Shown piece by piece: positions 23,210 through 32,609 of a stretch of DNA of 64,000 bases. The position numbers and the translations under genes are program-made. Every line of letters begins with the position of its first letter. Positions within the stretch are counted from its first letter, which is position 1. A model generated the notes under the pieces. That model was not told the origin of the DNA and ran no database searches. It saw only the letters and a program-made list of their open reading frames with translations. The stretch spans positions 124,001 through 188,000 of the forward strand of contig NZ_JANHKP010000005.1 of NCBI RefSeq assembly GCF_024497955.1, written 5' to 3'. Origin of the DNA: Streptomyces sp. C10-9-1. Lineage in GTDB: Bacteria > Actinomycetota > Actinomycetes > Streptomycetales > Streptomycetaceae.

Positions 23210-26200
23210 GTGAGCCCCGCGCACTGACGGCAGCGGATGTCCGGGCCCTGCTCGGCGGCCCCGGCGGCACACAGCGGACGGCGCGCGGCGCGCCCGGCGA
23301 GCCCGGGAAGGAGGCCCCCACTCCGGCCCGCTGGTCGCTGCGGGAGGCCCTGTGCCTGCTCGGCTCCTTCGACGAGGCGGCGCCCGAGCGGGTCGCCCAC
23401 GGCGCCGCGGCCGGGGGGCCGGGCGAACTCAGCAGCGCACTCCGTGCGTTGCTCCGCCACGACTGCGACCGGGTCAGCACCCGAGCGGGCCGGCGCCTGC
23501 GGCTGCGCGCCGAGGTGCGCGCGGCCGCGCTGGAGCGGCTGAGGACGCCCCGGCGGATGCGCGAGGCGCTGAGCCGGGCCCCCGAGGACCCGTCCGACCC
23601 CGCGCGCGCCTGGGCCGGGCGGCTGCTGGCGGGCGACCTGCCGGACGGGGGCGGTGACGGCCTGGCGGAACTCCATGCGGCCCTGACCGTGACCGGCTGG
23701 TTCGCCGGGGCACCGCGCGCCCGGGAGGCGCTGGCGCTGCACGGGCGGGTGCTCCCGGACACCGGCGGGGTGCGTGCGCGGATCGAGGTCGCCCGCCTGG
23801 TCCAGCCGCTCTCGGCGCTGGCCGGCGAGGGGTTCGTCGGCAGGCGCCGCGAGCTCCGGGCCCTGGCCGCGCACGCGCGCGTCCCGGCGGCGGGGGCGCC
23901 CGGGGGCTCGGGCACGGACCGGTCCTCGCGCCTGATGGTCCACGGCCCGGGCGGTATCGGGAAGTCGAGCCTGGTCGCGCGCTTCGTGCTCGACCACGTC
24001 GGTCCGGGGCCGACGGTGCGGCTCCCGTTCGCCTACCTGTCGTTCGACCGCGCCGACCTGCTCCCGCAGCAGCCGCTGACCCTGCTCGCCGAGGCGGCGC
24101 GCCAGCTGGGCGTGCTGCGTCCCGCCGTCGCCGCCGAGGCGCGGGCCGTCGCCGTCCTCGCCCACCGCACCCTGCTCGCCGACCGGACCGCCGAGGACGA
24201 GAGCTCGCGGACGCTGTCGGGGCGGCGCGGGGGCCACGACCGCGACGAGCGCCGGCTGGTGGAGCGGTTCGCACGGCTGGTGGCCGCCGCAGCGCCGCCG
24301 GAGGCGCAGGGGCCGGGCCCCGTGCTGCTGGTCCTGGACACGCTGGAGATCGCCCAGCGGCACGGGGCGACGGCGATGGCGCGCCTGACGCACTTCCTCG
24401 ACGCCCTCCAGGACGCCTGCCCGCAGGTCCGCGTCGTGCTGGCGGGCCGCGCGCCGCTCGACGACGCCTCACGGCGGACCCGGCGCCTGACGCTGAGCGG
24501 CTTCGAGCCCGCGTTGGCGCTGGGCTTCCTGCGCGAGCACATCGGCTCCCCGGCGGTGCCGGTGGACGAGGCGTTCCTGTCCTCGGTGGTGACGCTGTAC
24601 GGCACCAACCCGCTGAGCCTGAAGCTGACCGCCGAACTCGTCCGGCGCCTCGGGCCGGAGGGGCTGACGGATGCCGCGGCGCGCCGGGAGCTGACCGAGG
24701 CCACCGGGGCGGAGCAGTTGCAGGGCATGCTCTACCGGCGGATCCTCGACCACCTCGACGGGGAGGACCTGCGGCGCATCGCCAACCCCGGCCTGGCGGT
24801 CCGCCGGGTCACCCCGGAGGTCATCCGGAAGGTGCTGGCCGGGCCCTGCGGCCTGGGACCGGTGGACTGGGGACGGGCAGAGGACCTGTTCGCGGCGCTG
24901 AAGGCCGAGGCCTCGCTGGTGGAGCCGGCTCCGGACGGCGGCGCCGTGGTGCAGCGCCACGACGTGCGCGGCGCCATGCTGCCCCTGCTGCGCCGGGACT
25001 CGGCCGCGCAGGTGCGGGAGATCGACCGGCTCGCGGTGGAGTACTACGCGGCCGCGCAGGAGCGCCGGCCGGACCGGGCGGTGGAGCTGCGGGCCGAGGA
25101 GCTCTACCACCGCCTCGCGCTGGAGCAGGAGGCCGCGGTCCTGGACGGCCGCTGGCTGGACGAGGCGGGGCCGCTGCTGGACTCCGCCCTCGACGAGCTG
25201 CCGGAGCGGTCGAGGGTCTACCTGTCCGACCGGCTCGGCATCACCGTCCCGGCAGCCCTGCGGGAGCGGGCCGACGAGGTGACCTGGGCCCGTCAGGCTG
25301 CCCGGGAGGCCCAGGCGCTGCTCGGCGACGGGCGCCCCGAGCAGGCCCTGGCGCTGGTGTCGGAGCGGCCCGGGGTGATCGGGCACCGTCCGGAGCTGGC
25401 GGTCCTGCGACTGCGGGCGCTGGCGGCGCTGGGCCGGGCCCGGGAGGTCCGGGCCTCGGTGGGGGCCGCCCTTGACGCGGCGGCGGCCCGGGACCCGGCC
25501 CTCACCGGGGAGATCGCCCTGCTCGGGGCCCGTGCCGAGGAGGACCTGGGCGACTTCGGGGCGGCGCACGCACTGCTGCGGCGGGTGCGGCGGGCGGCGG
25601 AGCAGCAGGGCGACCGCGTGCTGGCGCTCCGGGCGCTGACGGCCTCGCTGCGGCTCCACCGGCGGGGCGGCAGCGCCTCCTCCCCGGCCGCTGAGGAGGT
25701 GCGCGGGGAGCTGGTGGCCGGCGTGGCCGCGGCGGGCGACCGCACCCTGGAGCGCCATCCCTCGCTGCTGCGGGACCTGGCGGCCGAACTCGGCGACCGG
25801 CTGCCCCGGCTGGTGGCCCTCGCGGTGCGGGTGCTCGGGGTGGACTTCGAGGGCCCCATGGGGCGGCAGCTGTCCCTGCGGCTGACCGCGCACGACGTGC
25901 CCGGCTCCCCCGGCAGCGACCCGGGCGGCCCCGGCGGGGACGGGGACCGCGGCCGGGAGCGGGGCGGGGCACCCGGCGGCGGGCCGGAGCCGGACGGCGC
26001 TCCCGGGGAGGGCCGGCGCTGGCCGGGGAGCGGCAACTCCCTGGAGCAGGGGGCACGTGTCTCGGCCATTCTGGGCGCGGGCGACACGCGGCGCGACGTC
26101 TGGAACGACGCCCTGGTGGACGCGTACCGGCACGAGGCGGACCGGGCCTCGCCCCTGCCCTCTTCCGGGCGTCCGGGGCCCTCCGTCACCTGGGACGCCG

Positions 26201-27699
26201 TGGTGGTCGTGCCGGGCCTGCTGGGCAGCGTGCTCCGGGAGCGGGAGACCGGCCGCCTCCTCTGGGGCGGGCAGCCCTCCGGGCTGGTGCGCGACTGGTG
26301 CGACGGGACCGCCGCCGAGGCGCTGCGGGTCGCCGACGAGGAGCGTGCGGGGGCGTCCCGCACGGTGGCGGCGGGGCTGGTCGGCTCCCCCGTCTGGGCT
26401 CCCCGCATCGGCGGGTGCGAGCCCTACGGCCCGCTGCTGGGCGCCGTCCGCGAGCGGGTGGTCCACCCCGATGCCGTGCTGGAGTTCCCCTACGACTGGC
26501 GTCTCGCGGTCGAGCGCTCCGGCCGCCTGCTCGCCGGGGCCGCGCGGCGGCACCTGCGGCGGTGGCGGGCCCGGGCGGAGGCGCTGCGCGCCCCGGGGGC
26601 CGGGCCCGGGGAGAGACGCCCACCGCGCCTGGTGCTCGTCGCGCACTCCCAGGGCGGGCTGGTGGCCCGGGCCGCCCTGGAGGCCGATCCGGACCTCGCC
26701 CGGGACACCCGGGTGCTGGTCACCCTGGGGACGCCGTTCGACGGCGCCCCGGCGGTGGCGGCGTTCCTCGGCGACCGGGGCGACGGGCCGCCCGGGCACG
26801 AGCGGTTCCACGCCGCGGCGCTGACCATGCCCGGGCTGTACGACCTGCTGCCGAGGACGGCGTGCGTGGAGCGCGACGGACGCCTGACGGCGCTGACCGC
26901 GGCGGATCTGGCGGCCGCGGGCGCCGACGCGGACCTGGCCGCCGCCGCCCTGGCCCCGCGTGCCGCGGGGGCGGGTGTGCGGCGCCCCGACCACCGGGGC
27001 GTGGCGGGCACGGGCCAGCCGACGGTGCAGAGCCTGCTCCTCGCCGCGGGCCGGGTGCTGGCCCTGGAGGACACCCTGCGGACCCGGCCGGACGGTTCCG
27101 TGACGCGGGATCCGGCGGGGGCGGCGGCGCGATGGGACCGCGGCGGGGACGGGCTGGTGCCCCGGGACGCCGCCGCCTGGGAGGGGTCCCCCGTGGAGCA
27201 GTGCTATGTGACGGCACGTCACGGTGCACTGCACACGCACCCGGTGGCGCTGCGGTACGTGGCCCGGGTGCTCACCGAGACCCCCGGGGTCCCGGTCGAC
27301 CCGGCCGAGGTGGGAGGGGTGGTGGCGACGTCACGGGATGTCGCACCGCCCGGTGCCGCCCGCACCGACGGGGTACTGGCGGCGATCGGCCTGCCGGGCA
27401 CCGGGCCGGCCGTCGGGCTGCGGGTGCCGGAGCGCGTCGCTCCCGGCCGGCCCTGGACGCTCAGGGTGACCGGGCCCGCGGCACTGCGCGGGATCCGGTG
27501 CGCGGTGCAGGACGCGGCGACGGGGCGGACCGTGGTCACCCCGCGGCTGCGCGGAACGGAGGGCGGACTGGAGGGGTCGGTGGTACTGGTGTCCTCCGGC
27601 CTGTACCGCGTCGTGGTGGAACGGGAGGGGGCGCCTCCCGTGACCGAACTGGTGCTCGCCGCCGCGGCCGCACCGGCGGCGTGGCCCCCTGGGGGGTGA
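23206..27699 (+). CDS. STAND-type NTPase fused to LCAT/lipase-like hydrolase
   Basis: 1,497 residues from GTG 23206 (GTGA overlap with the preceding stop). Residues about 35-140 look winged-helix-like. The NTPase begins with [10 protein letters not shown] (about 209), Walker [10 protein letters not shown] (about 247-255) and Walker [10 protein letters not shown] (about 373). Residues about 690-880 are helical repeats of TPR kind. After a Gly/Pro linker (about 900-960) comes an alpha/beta hydrolase like lecithin:cholesterol acyltransferase: [12 protein letters not shown] at about 1000, nucleophile Ser1148 in AHSQGG, Asp1315 in GGDGLVP, His1339/1343 near HGALH. The C-terminal 130 residues look like a beta-sandwich. 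Probable sensor-NTPase with phospholipase effector. Confidence 0.85.
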   Translation: MSEPRALTAADVRALLGGPGGTQRTARGAPGEPGKEAPTPARWSLREALCLLGSFDEAAPERVAHGAAAGGPGELSSALRALLRHDCDRVSTRAGRRLRLRAEVRAAALERLRTPRRMREALSRAPEDPSDPARAWAGRLLAGDLPDGGGDGLAELHAALTVTGWFAGAPRAREALALHGRVLPDTGGVRARIEVARLVQPLSALAGEGFVGRRRELRALAAHARVPAAGAPGGSGTDRSSRLMVHGPGGIGKSSLVARFVLDHVGPGPTVRLPFAYLSFDRADLLPQQPLTLLAEAARQLGVLRPAVAAEARAVAVLAHRTLLADRTAEDESSRTLSGRRGGHDRDERRLVERFARLVAAAAPPEAQGPGPVLLVLDTLEIAQRHGATAMARLTHFLDALQDACPQVRVVLAGRAPLDDASRRTRRLTLSGFEPALALGFLREHIGSPAVPVDEAFLSSVVTLYGTNPLSLKLTAELVRRLGPEGLTDAAARRELTEATGAEQLQGMLYRRILDHLDGEDLRRIANPGLAVRRVTPEVIRKVLAGPCGLGPVDWGRAEDLFAALKAEASLVEPAPDGGAVVQRHDVRGAMLPLLRRDSAAQVREIDRLAVEYYAAAQERRPDRAVELRAEELYHRLALEQEAAVLDGRWLDEAGPLLDSALDELPERSRVYLSDRLGITVPAALRERADEVTWARQAAREAQALLGDGRPEQALALVSERPGVIGHRPELAVLRLRALAALGRAREVRASVGAALDAAAARDPALTGEIALLGARAEEDLGDFGAAHALLRRVRRAAEQQGDRVLALRALTASLRLHRRGGSASSPAAEEVRGELVAGVAAAGDRTLERHPSLLRDLAAELGDRLPRLVALAVRVLGVDFEGPMGRQLSLRLTAHDVPGSPGSDPGGPGGDGDRGRERGGAPGGGPEPDGAPGEGRRWPGSGNSLEQGARVSAILGAGDTRRDVWNDALVDAYRHEADRASPLPSSGRPGPSVTWDAVVVVPGLLGSVLRERETGRLLWGGQPSGLVRDWCDGTAAEALRVADEERAGASRTVAAGLVGSPVWAPRIGGCEPYGPLLGAVRERVVHPDAVLEFPYDWRLAVERSGRLLAGAARRHLRRWRARAEALRAPGAGPGERRPPRLVLVAHSQGGLVARAALEADPDLARDTRVLVTLGTPFDGAPAVAAFLGDRGDGPPGHERFHAAALTMPGLYDLLPRTACVERDGRLTALTAADLAAAGADADLAAAALAPRAAGAGVRRPDHRGVAGTGQPTVQSLLLAAGRVLALEDTLRTRPDGSVTRDPAGAAARWDRGGDGLVPRDAAAWEGSPVEQCYVTARHGALHTHPVALRYVARVLTETPGVPVDPAEVGGVVATSRDVAPPGAARTDGVLAAIGLPGTGPAVGLRVPERVAPGRPWTLRVTGPAALRGIRCAVQDAATGRTVVTPRLRGTEGGLEGSVVLVSSGLYRVVVEREGAPPVTELVLAAAAAPAAWPPGG

Positions 27700-27827
27700 A
27701 CAGCGCTCCGTCGGCCGCCGCGTCGCGGGGCGGCCCGCGGCACCCGCGATGCGGCGGTGGGGCGGCCCGCACCGCGCCGGTGGGGCCTGATGTGCGAAGA
27801 GGCCGCCCCGGATGCCAGGATGCAGGT

Positions 27828-28322
27828 ATGAGCAATGTGTACTTCGACATCACCATCAACGACGAGCCCGCGGGCCGGATCGTCTTCGCCCTGTTCGACG
27901 ACGTGGTCCCGAAGACCGCGCAGAACTTCCGCGAGCTCGCCACGGGCAAGCACGGCTTCGGCTACGAGGGCTCGTCGTTCCACCGGGTCATCCCCAACTT
28001 CATGCTGCAGGGCGGCGACTTCACCGCGGGCAACGGCACCGGCGGCCGCAGCATCTACGGCGAGAAGTTCGCCGACGAGAACTTCGAGCTCAAGCACACC
28101 AAGCCCGGCCTGCTGTCGATGGCCAACGCCGGTCCGAACACCAACGGGTCGCAGTTCTTCATCACCACCATCGTGACCGGCTGGCTGGACGGCAAGCACG
28201 TCGTCTTCGGCGAGGTCGTGGAGGGCATGGACCTGGTCAGGAAGATCGAGGCCCTGGGCTCCGACAGCGGCCGCCTCGGCGCCAAGGTCACCATCGCCAA
28301 GTCCGGCGTCGTCGAGGGCTGA
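27828..28322 (+). CDS. ppiA: Cyclophilin-type peptidylprolyl isomerase
   Basis: 164 residues, cytosolic cyclophilin. Active-site landmarks [32 protein letters not shown] and [13 protein letters not shown] are present, with Arg, Phe, Gln and His of the active site conserved. Catalyses cis-trans isomerisation of prolyl bonds and is the cyclosporin target in the family. ATG 27828 lies 6 nt after CAGGAT, which can serve as a -10 box, so the message may be leaderless. A perfect hairpin after the stop terminates it. Stand-alone housekeeping gene next to the conflict-system operon, with no evident link to it. Confidence 0.95.
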   Translation: MSNVYFDITINDEPAGRIVFALFDDVVPKTAQNFRELATGKHGFGYEGSSFHRVIPNFMLQGGDFTAGNGTGGRSIYGEKFADENFELKHTKPGLLSMANAGPNTNGSQFFITTIVTGWLDGKHVVFGEVVEGMDLVRKIEALGSDSGRLGAKVTIAKSGVVEG

Positions 28323-28339
28323 CCCCGTCGCACCGCACG

Positions 28340-28367
28340 CGGGCCCGGCAGGACTGCCGGGCCCGCG
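28340..28367. terminator. Bidirectional stem-loop terminator between ppiA and convergent gene
   Basis: Perfect 13-bp stem (GCGGGCCCGGCAG and complement) around GA, located 17 bp after the ppiA stop and 28 bp past the stop of the convergent gene at 28395. Confidence 0.8.
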
Positions 28368-28394
28368 GCGCGCGGCCGGGCGGGCGGCGTCGGC

Positions 28395-28673
28395 TCAGTC
28401 CGTCGGCTCCTCCGGCTCGGGTGCGTCCTCGATGCCTCCCTCCGGCCGCCGCGCGGCCGGGCGGGGCCCGGCCCCGGCCTCGTCGACGTCCGGGACGTCG
28501 CCGCCGCCCTCGGAACTCTCCCCGGCCCGGGGCGCGCCCGCGCCGGGTTCAGGCCGCTCGGGCTCCCAGGGGTCCTCGGCCCCGGCCTGCTGGTCGGGCA
28601 GGTCCCGCGGCAGGGGATCACCCCCTCCGCCTTCGAACCCCTCCGGACGGATGTCCTTGGACTGCCCTGTCAT
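28395..28673 (-). CDS. Small acidic, Gly/Pro-rich protein
   Basis: 92 residues. A strong AAGGGAGGAGCACC leader before ATG 28673 makes it credible as a gene. The sequence begins MTGQSKDIRPEGFEGGGG and is dominated by Glu, Asp, Pro and Gly with no hydrophobic core, so it should be intrinsically disordered and very acidic. No family is recognised. Similar short acidic proteins are common and unstudied in streptomycetes. It converges on ppiA and diverges from the gene at 28840. Confidence 0.65.
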   Translation of the reverse strand: MTGQSKDIRPEGFEGGGGDPLPRDLPDQQAGAEDPWEPERPEPGAGAPRAGESSEGGGDVPDVDEAGAGPRPAARRPEGGIEDAPEPEEPTD

Positions 28674-28839
28674 GGTGCTCCTCCCTTCGCCGTCGGGCAC
28701 GGAGCCACGGGTACCCGTCCGCACGGCTTCCACGCGCCGCCCGGACCGGGGACCTGCCCCGCGGCGGCGCCGCCCGGCGGCCGGGGCGGGGTGGCCGAGT
28801 CCGTGTCCGGCCGCACCGCGCATGGGCCATAATTCTCCG

Positions 28840-29400
28840 GTGAACGACGATCAGGCCCTCCGGCGCGTGCGCGGCGGCGGGCGCCCGGCCCGGACCGCCG
28901 GCCCACGGGGGCGCGGCGCGGGCGCGGGGGACGGCTGGCCCCGGTGGCGCGAGGACCATCCGGAGACCTCCTTCGGCGGTCTGCCGTTCGTGCTCGCCAC
29001 CGTGCGGATGACGGTGCCGGCGGGCCGGCGGTGGCAGCAGCACCGCCTCGTCGAGAACGACCGCCTGAGAACCCGGCTGGTACCGCTGCTCGGAGCGCTG
29101 CCCATGAGCCACTCCCTGCTCCAGGAGCCGCACGGAGGCCAGCACTGCCGCTACGGCGCGGGCGGCCCGGTGCTCTGGCAGGACACCGACCCCGACCGCT
29201 GGCCCAACACCCTGTACCGGCAGTTCGAGGAGACCGACGGGCCCCGCAGCGGTCTCGGGGAGCTGAGGGTGACGCTCCGTCTGGAGACCAGGGACGGCCT
29301 GGTCGGCACCGCGGAGCGCACGATAGCGGAGTGCAACGTGCGGGCCGACGGCCGGCTGCTGCTGGTGCAGATCCCCGACCGCCTCTCCGCGGCCGGCTGA
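28840..29400 (+). CDS. Hypothetical protein, leaderless
   Basis: 186 residues from GTG 28840. A CATAAT -10 box ends 6 nt before the GTG, so transcription should start at the start codon. After a basic Gly/Arg-rich N-terminus (about 25 residues) the protein has a compact region with MTVPAGRRWQQHRLVENDRLRTRLVPLLGALPMSHS-like sequence and a conserved-looking YRQFEETDGPRSGLGELRVTLRL segment. No signal peptide, no membrane segment. I do not recognise the family. A TTCG-loop hairpin follows, separating it from the convergent SulP gene. Confidence 0.75.
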   Translation: MNDDQALRRVRGGGRPARTAGPRGRGAGAGDGWPRWREDHPETSFGGLPFVLATVRMTVPAGRRWQQHRLVENDRLRTRLVPLLGALPMSHSLLQEPHGGQHCRYGAGGPVLWQDTDPDRWPNTLYRQFEETDGPRSGLGELRVTLRLETRDGLVGTAERTIAECNVRADGRLLLVQIPDRLSAAG

Positions 29401-29421
29401 CGGCGGGCTGACGGCGCCTCG

Positions 29422-29437
29422 GCCCGCTTCGGCGGGC
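29422..29437. terminator. TTCG-tetraloop hairpin between convergent genes
   Basis: GCCCGC-TTCG-GCGGGC, 21 bp after the stop at 29400 and just before the SulP stop at 29445. A short but very stable hairpin, probably bidirectional. Confidence 0.6.
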
Positions 29438-29444
29438 GGCGGCC

Positions 29445-30977
29445 TCAGCCAGCGGCCCCGGGCCCTCCGGTCCGGCCGCCCAGGCGGTCGGCGGCCGGGG
29501 GCCGGACGGTCACGGCCCGGGGCGCCGAGCCGTTGTGCCAGACCACCCAGTTCTCCAGCGAGACGCGGCAGGCGTGGTCGAGATGGCGCAGCCCCGAGAG
29601 GTCGAGCTCCACCTCGCGCTCCCGGGACAGCTCCTCCAGGCGCTCCATGATCGACGGCAGCCGGAGGAAGGTCGCATGGCCTCCGAGGGACACCACCCGC
29701 CTGCCGCCGGTGAGTTCGCGCACCTCGATGGTGATGTGGGACGTCTCCCACGCCGTCTTGACGACCGCGAGCAGCAGACCGGCGACGACGCACTGGAAGA
29801 GGTCGGTCACGACCACGGCGACCGCGGTGGCCACCAGTACGGCGGCCTCGCCCCGCTGGTGGCGCAGCAGCGGCGCCAGCTCCTTCACCGGCACGAGCTT
29901 GCAGCCCGCGTGGACCAGCACCCCCGCCAGGGCGGCGAGCGGGATGACGCCGATCACCTGCGGCAGCAGCGCGGCGAACAGCAGGAGCCACAGCCCGTGC
30001 AGGACGCGGGAGAGCCGGGTCCTGGCACCGGCCTGCACATTGGCCGAGCTGCGCACGATGACCGCGGTCATCGGCAGCGCCCCCAGCGCCCCGCAGAGCA
30101 GGTTTCCGGTGCCCTGGGCGACGAGCTCCTTGTTGTACTGCGTGCGCGGGCCGTTGTGCATCCGGTCCACCGCGGCCGCGCTGAACAGGCTCTCCGCGGA
30201 GGCGATCACCGTGAAGGCGAGGACGGTGCCGATCACCGCGAGGTCGGCGAGGCGGCCGAGGTCGGCCACGCCGGGCGGGTCGACGGCCGCGAGCAGGCCC
30301 TGCACCTCGACTCTCGCCACCGGGAGGTCGAGGAGCACGGTGGCGGCCGTGGCGAGCGCGACCGCTGCGAGGGGGCCCGGCAGCAGCCGGAGGCGGGCCG
30401 GGAGGCGGGGCCAGAACAGCAGGAGCGCCACGGTGCCGGCGCCGACGAGGAAGGGGGTCGCCGCGGCCGGGTCCGTGGCGACGGTGGCGGCCAGCCGGGG
30501 CAGACCGGTGATCTTCCCGATGCTGCCCGAGGGCTGGGGGGCGTCGGCGAGCGCGTAGAGCTGGCCGAGGACGATCACCAGGCCGATGCCCGCGAGCATG
30601 CCCTGGACCACGGCCACCGAGATGGCACGGAACCAGCGGCCGACGCGCAGCAGTCCGAGCACGACCTGCAGGAGCCCGGCGGCCAGCACGATGGCGCCGA
30701 GCGTCGCGAGCCCGAAGTCGTCCACGGCCTGGTAGACGAGCACCGTGAGCCCGGCGGCGGGTCCGCTGACCTGGAGCGAGCTGCCGGGCATCAGCCCGAC
30801 GACGAGGCCGCCCACGATGCCCGTGACGAGCCCGAGTTCGGCGGGGACGCCGGAGGCCAGGGCGACTCCGACGCACAGGGGCAGGGCGACGAGGAAGACG
30901 ACGAGGGACGCGAGGACGTCCCGCACCGCGGTCCGGCGGTCGGCCGGGAAGGGGGGCGGGGAGGGCAGGAAGGACAT
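29445..30977 (-). CDS. SulP-family anion transporter with STAS domain
   Basis: 510 residues. About 10-14 hydrophobic segments from residue 20 to 390, with SulP landmarks SLVVFLVALPLCVGVALASG, the SGPAAGLTVL loop and SSANVQAGARTRLSR. The C-terminal STAS domain (about 405-500) has the LDLSGLRHLDHACRVSLENW region. The family carries sulfate, bicarbonate or other anions. Members near carbonic anhydrase carry bicarbonate, but none is adjacent here. Start ATG 30977 was chosen because an upstream ATG at 31034 lacks homology-like sequence. A GAGGAA lies somewhat far upstream. The 500-bp region before it is unusually AT-rich and may be regulatory. Confidence 0.9.
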   Translation of the reverse strand: MSFLPSPPPFPADRRTAVRDVLASLVVFLVALPLCVGVALASGVPAELGLVTGIVGGLVVGLMPGSSLQVSGPAAGLTVLVYQAVDDFGLATLGAIVLAAGLLQVVLGLLRVGRWFRAISVAVVQGMLAGIGLVIVLGQLYALADAPQPSGSIGKITGLPRLAATVATDPAAATPFLVGAGTVALLLFWPRLPARLRLLPGPLAAVALATAATVLLDLPVARVEVQGLLAAVDPPGVADLGRLADLAVIGTVLAFTVIASAESLFSAAAVDRMHNGPRTQYNKELVAQGTGNLLCGALGALPMTAVIVRSSANVQAGARTRLSRVLHGLWLLLFAALLPQVIGVIPLAALAGVLVHAGCKLVPVKELAPLLRHQRGEAAVLVATAVAVVVTDLFQCVVAGLLLAVVKTAWETSHITIEVRELTGGRRVVSLGGHATFLRLPSIMERLEELSREREVELDLSGLRHLDHACRVSLENWVVWHNGSAPRAVTVRPPAADRLGGRTGGPGAAG

Positions 30978-31477
30978 CGAGACGGAATTCCTCGCTGTGC
31001 GGCCGACATGGGGGGCGGTTCTTCTGCCCGGCACGGCAGCTACGGCGCCACGGCAGACGAAAAGACTTCGGAACTCTGACCGACATGCATGTCGCGCAAT
31101 TCCCTCGACCCCTTCGACCAGCAGGAACGGAGTGAACTATGCGAACAGAAAGGCGAGTCGAAGCGACCGGCACCGACGGCACCGACGCATATTTGACCCT
31201 AGCATTACCCTTCCTTTGGGGAATCAAAATGCGCCATGGATTTCACGGGTCGATTACCGCGGAGTATTCACGGGAAATTCGAACGCCTGGAGGGGCGCGT
31301 CCCCCGCCGGTGCGGCGCGCGGCACCGGCGCGCGGGAGGGCCGCCCGCGTCGTGCGCGGGGGCCGAGGGGCGCGGTGCGGGCGGGCACCGGCTCACGGAG
31401 ACGGCTGGAGCGCGGTCCGGAGCACCCGCGGGGGCGGGGGAACCGCCCCGGACCGGGCGCCCGCGGCCTCCGGCCGG
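30978..31477. promoter_or_regulatory. AT-rich intergenic region upstream of SulP gene
   Basis: 500 bp between the SulP start and the MASE1 gene stop. Positions about 31080-31290 are visibly poorer in G+C than anything nearby. It contains a perfect 14-bp palindrome (CGACATGCATGTCG, 31081-31094), about 104 nt before the SulP start, and two direct repeats TTCACGGG at 31242-31249 and 31267-31274. A plus-strand ATG at 31139 has a fair Shine-Dalgarno sequence, but the codons after it are foreign to this genome. Confidence 0.5.
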
Positions 31478-32503
31478 TCAGCCGTCCTGCGCGGCCCGGC
31501 CCTCCTCACCCCGGACGGGGCCCGCGTACGGCCACAGGTGCGCCGCCTCGCCCGGCGCAAGCTGGTCGACCACCTCCGCGAGCTCCACGCACGCCTCCTC
31601 GATCCGCCGGCGCACGTTCTGCTGCTCGGTGACGATCGCGGCCAGCAGCAGGGCGCTGAGCGCCGCCGCGCCGTTGAGGACCTGCAGGACCACCATCACC
31701 TCCAGCAGCGAGCGGTCCTCGAAGGGGCCCGTGCCCGTGGTGGCGGCGCTGATCGCGAACACGGACACCAGCAGCATGCAGGGGGCGGAGCCGGGGAGCT
31801 GGAAGCGGAGCGCCGCCCAGATCAGCACCGGGAACATCAGGAAGAGCAGCGAGGGCACCGTGCGGGTGGCCACCCAGCACACGACCACCGAGGCGGCGCA
31901 CAGGGCCGCCGCCTCGGACCACCACCAGGGCCTCGGGTCCCGCGGCAGCCGCGCGCGGCGCAGGACCAGCAGCAGCGGGGTGACCACGAGCACGCCCATC
32001 GCGTCGCCCGCCCACCACGCCGCCCAGATCGGCCAGAACTCTCCGCCCGACAGCGCTCCGCTGAGCACCAGCGTCCCCGCGCCGAAGGTGGCGCTGATCA
32101 GCATCCCGCCGAGGGCACCGGCGAAGACGAGGGCCACCCCGTCGCGGAGCCGGTCCAGCTCGGGCCGGAAGCCGACGCGGCGCAGGAGCAGGTAGGCCGC
32201 GATCGGGGCCAGGGTGTTCCCGACCAGGATGCCCAGGCTGGAGAGGCCCACGCTGGAGATCGTCGCGATCACGGCGAGAGCGCCCAGCGCGATGCCGGGC
32301 CAGGCGCGGATCCCCAGCCACAGCAGGCAGCTCAGGGCGATGCCCGTCGGCGGCCACAGCGGGGAGACGACGGCTCCTTCCACCACCACCTGCTCCAGCA
32401 GGCCGATCCGGCCGCCCGCCCAGTAGGCGGCGGCGACCACGAGGATCCGCAGCACCTCTGCGGCCGGACGTCTCAGTTGCTCGCTGCGGATCACGCATGT
32501 CAT
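31478..32503 (-). CDS. MASE1-domain integral membrane protein
   Basis: 341 residues, about 8-9 membrane segments: AAYWAGGRIGLLE, SPLWPPTGIALSCLLWLG, GNTLAPIAAYLLLRRVG and WWAGDAMGVLVVTPLLL are MASE1 signatures. MASE1 is normally the sensory membrane module of histidine kinases, phosphatases or cyclic-di-GMP enzymes. Here the protein ends after a short helix (ACVELAEVVDQL) with no output domain, so it is a sensor without a transmitter or works with the PP2C phosphatase encoded immediately upstream at 32610. ATG 32503 has no clear ribosome binding site; the start is uncertain by a few codons. Confidence 0.85.
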   Translation of the reverse strand: MTCVIRSEQLRRPAAEVLRILVVAAAYWAGGRIGLLEQVVVEGAVVSPLWPPTGIALSCLLWLGIRAWPGIALGALAVIATISSVGLSSLGILVGNTLAPIAAYLLLRRVGFRPELDRLRDGVALVFAGALGGMLISATFGAGTLVLSGALSGGEFWPIWAAWWAGDAMGVLVVTPLLLVLRRARLPRDPRPWWWSEAAALCAASVVVCWVATRTVPSLLFLMFPVLIWAALRFQLPGSAPCMLLVSVFAISAATTGTGPFEDRSLLEVMVVLQVLNGAAALSALLLAAIVTEQQNVRRRIEEACVELAEVVDQLAPGEAAHLWPYAGPVRGEEGRAAQDG

Positions 32504-32609
32504 CACACAACGCCGGAGGCCGCGAGGCGGGGTGACACGCGCTGCCGACCCGAACCGCCCCTCCCCCGGTGCCACACGCCCGCCCGCGGATCCGGGCGGT
32601 CGGCGGGAC

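Noticed and set aside
31139..31300. Plus-strand ATG with a GGAACGGAGTGAACT leader, possible start of a small gene
   Set aside because: The following codons include several that this genome avoids (TTA, CTA, AGG) and no family is recognisable. The frame then continues antisense to the MASE1 gene. Kept as part of the regulatory region instead.
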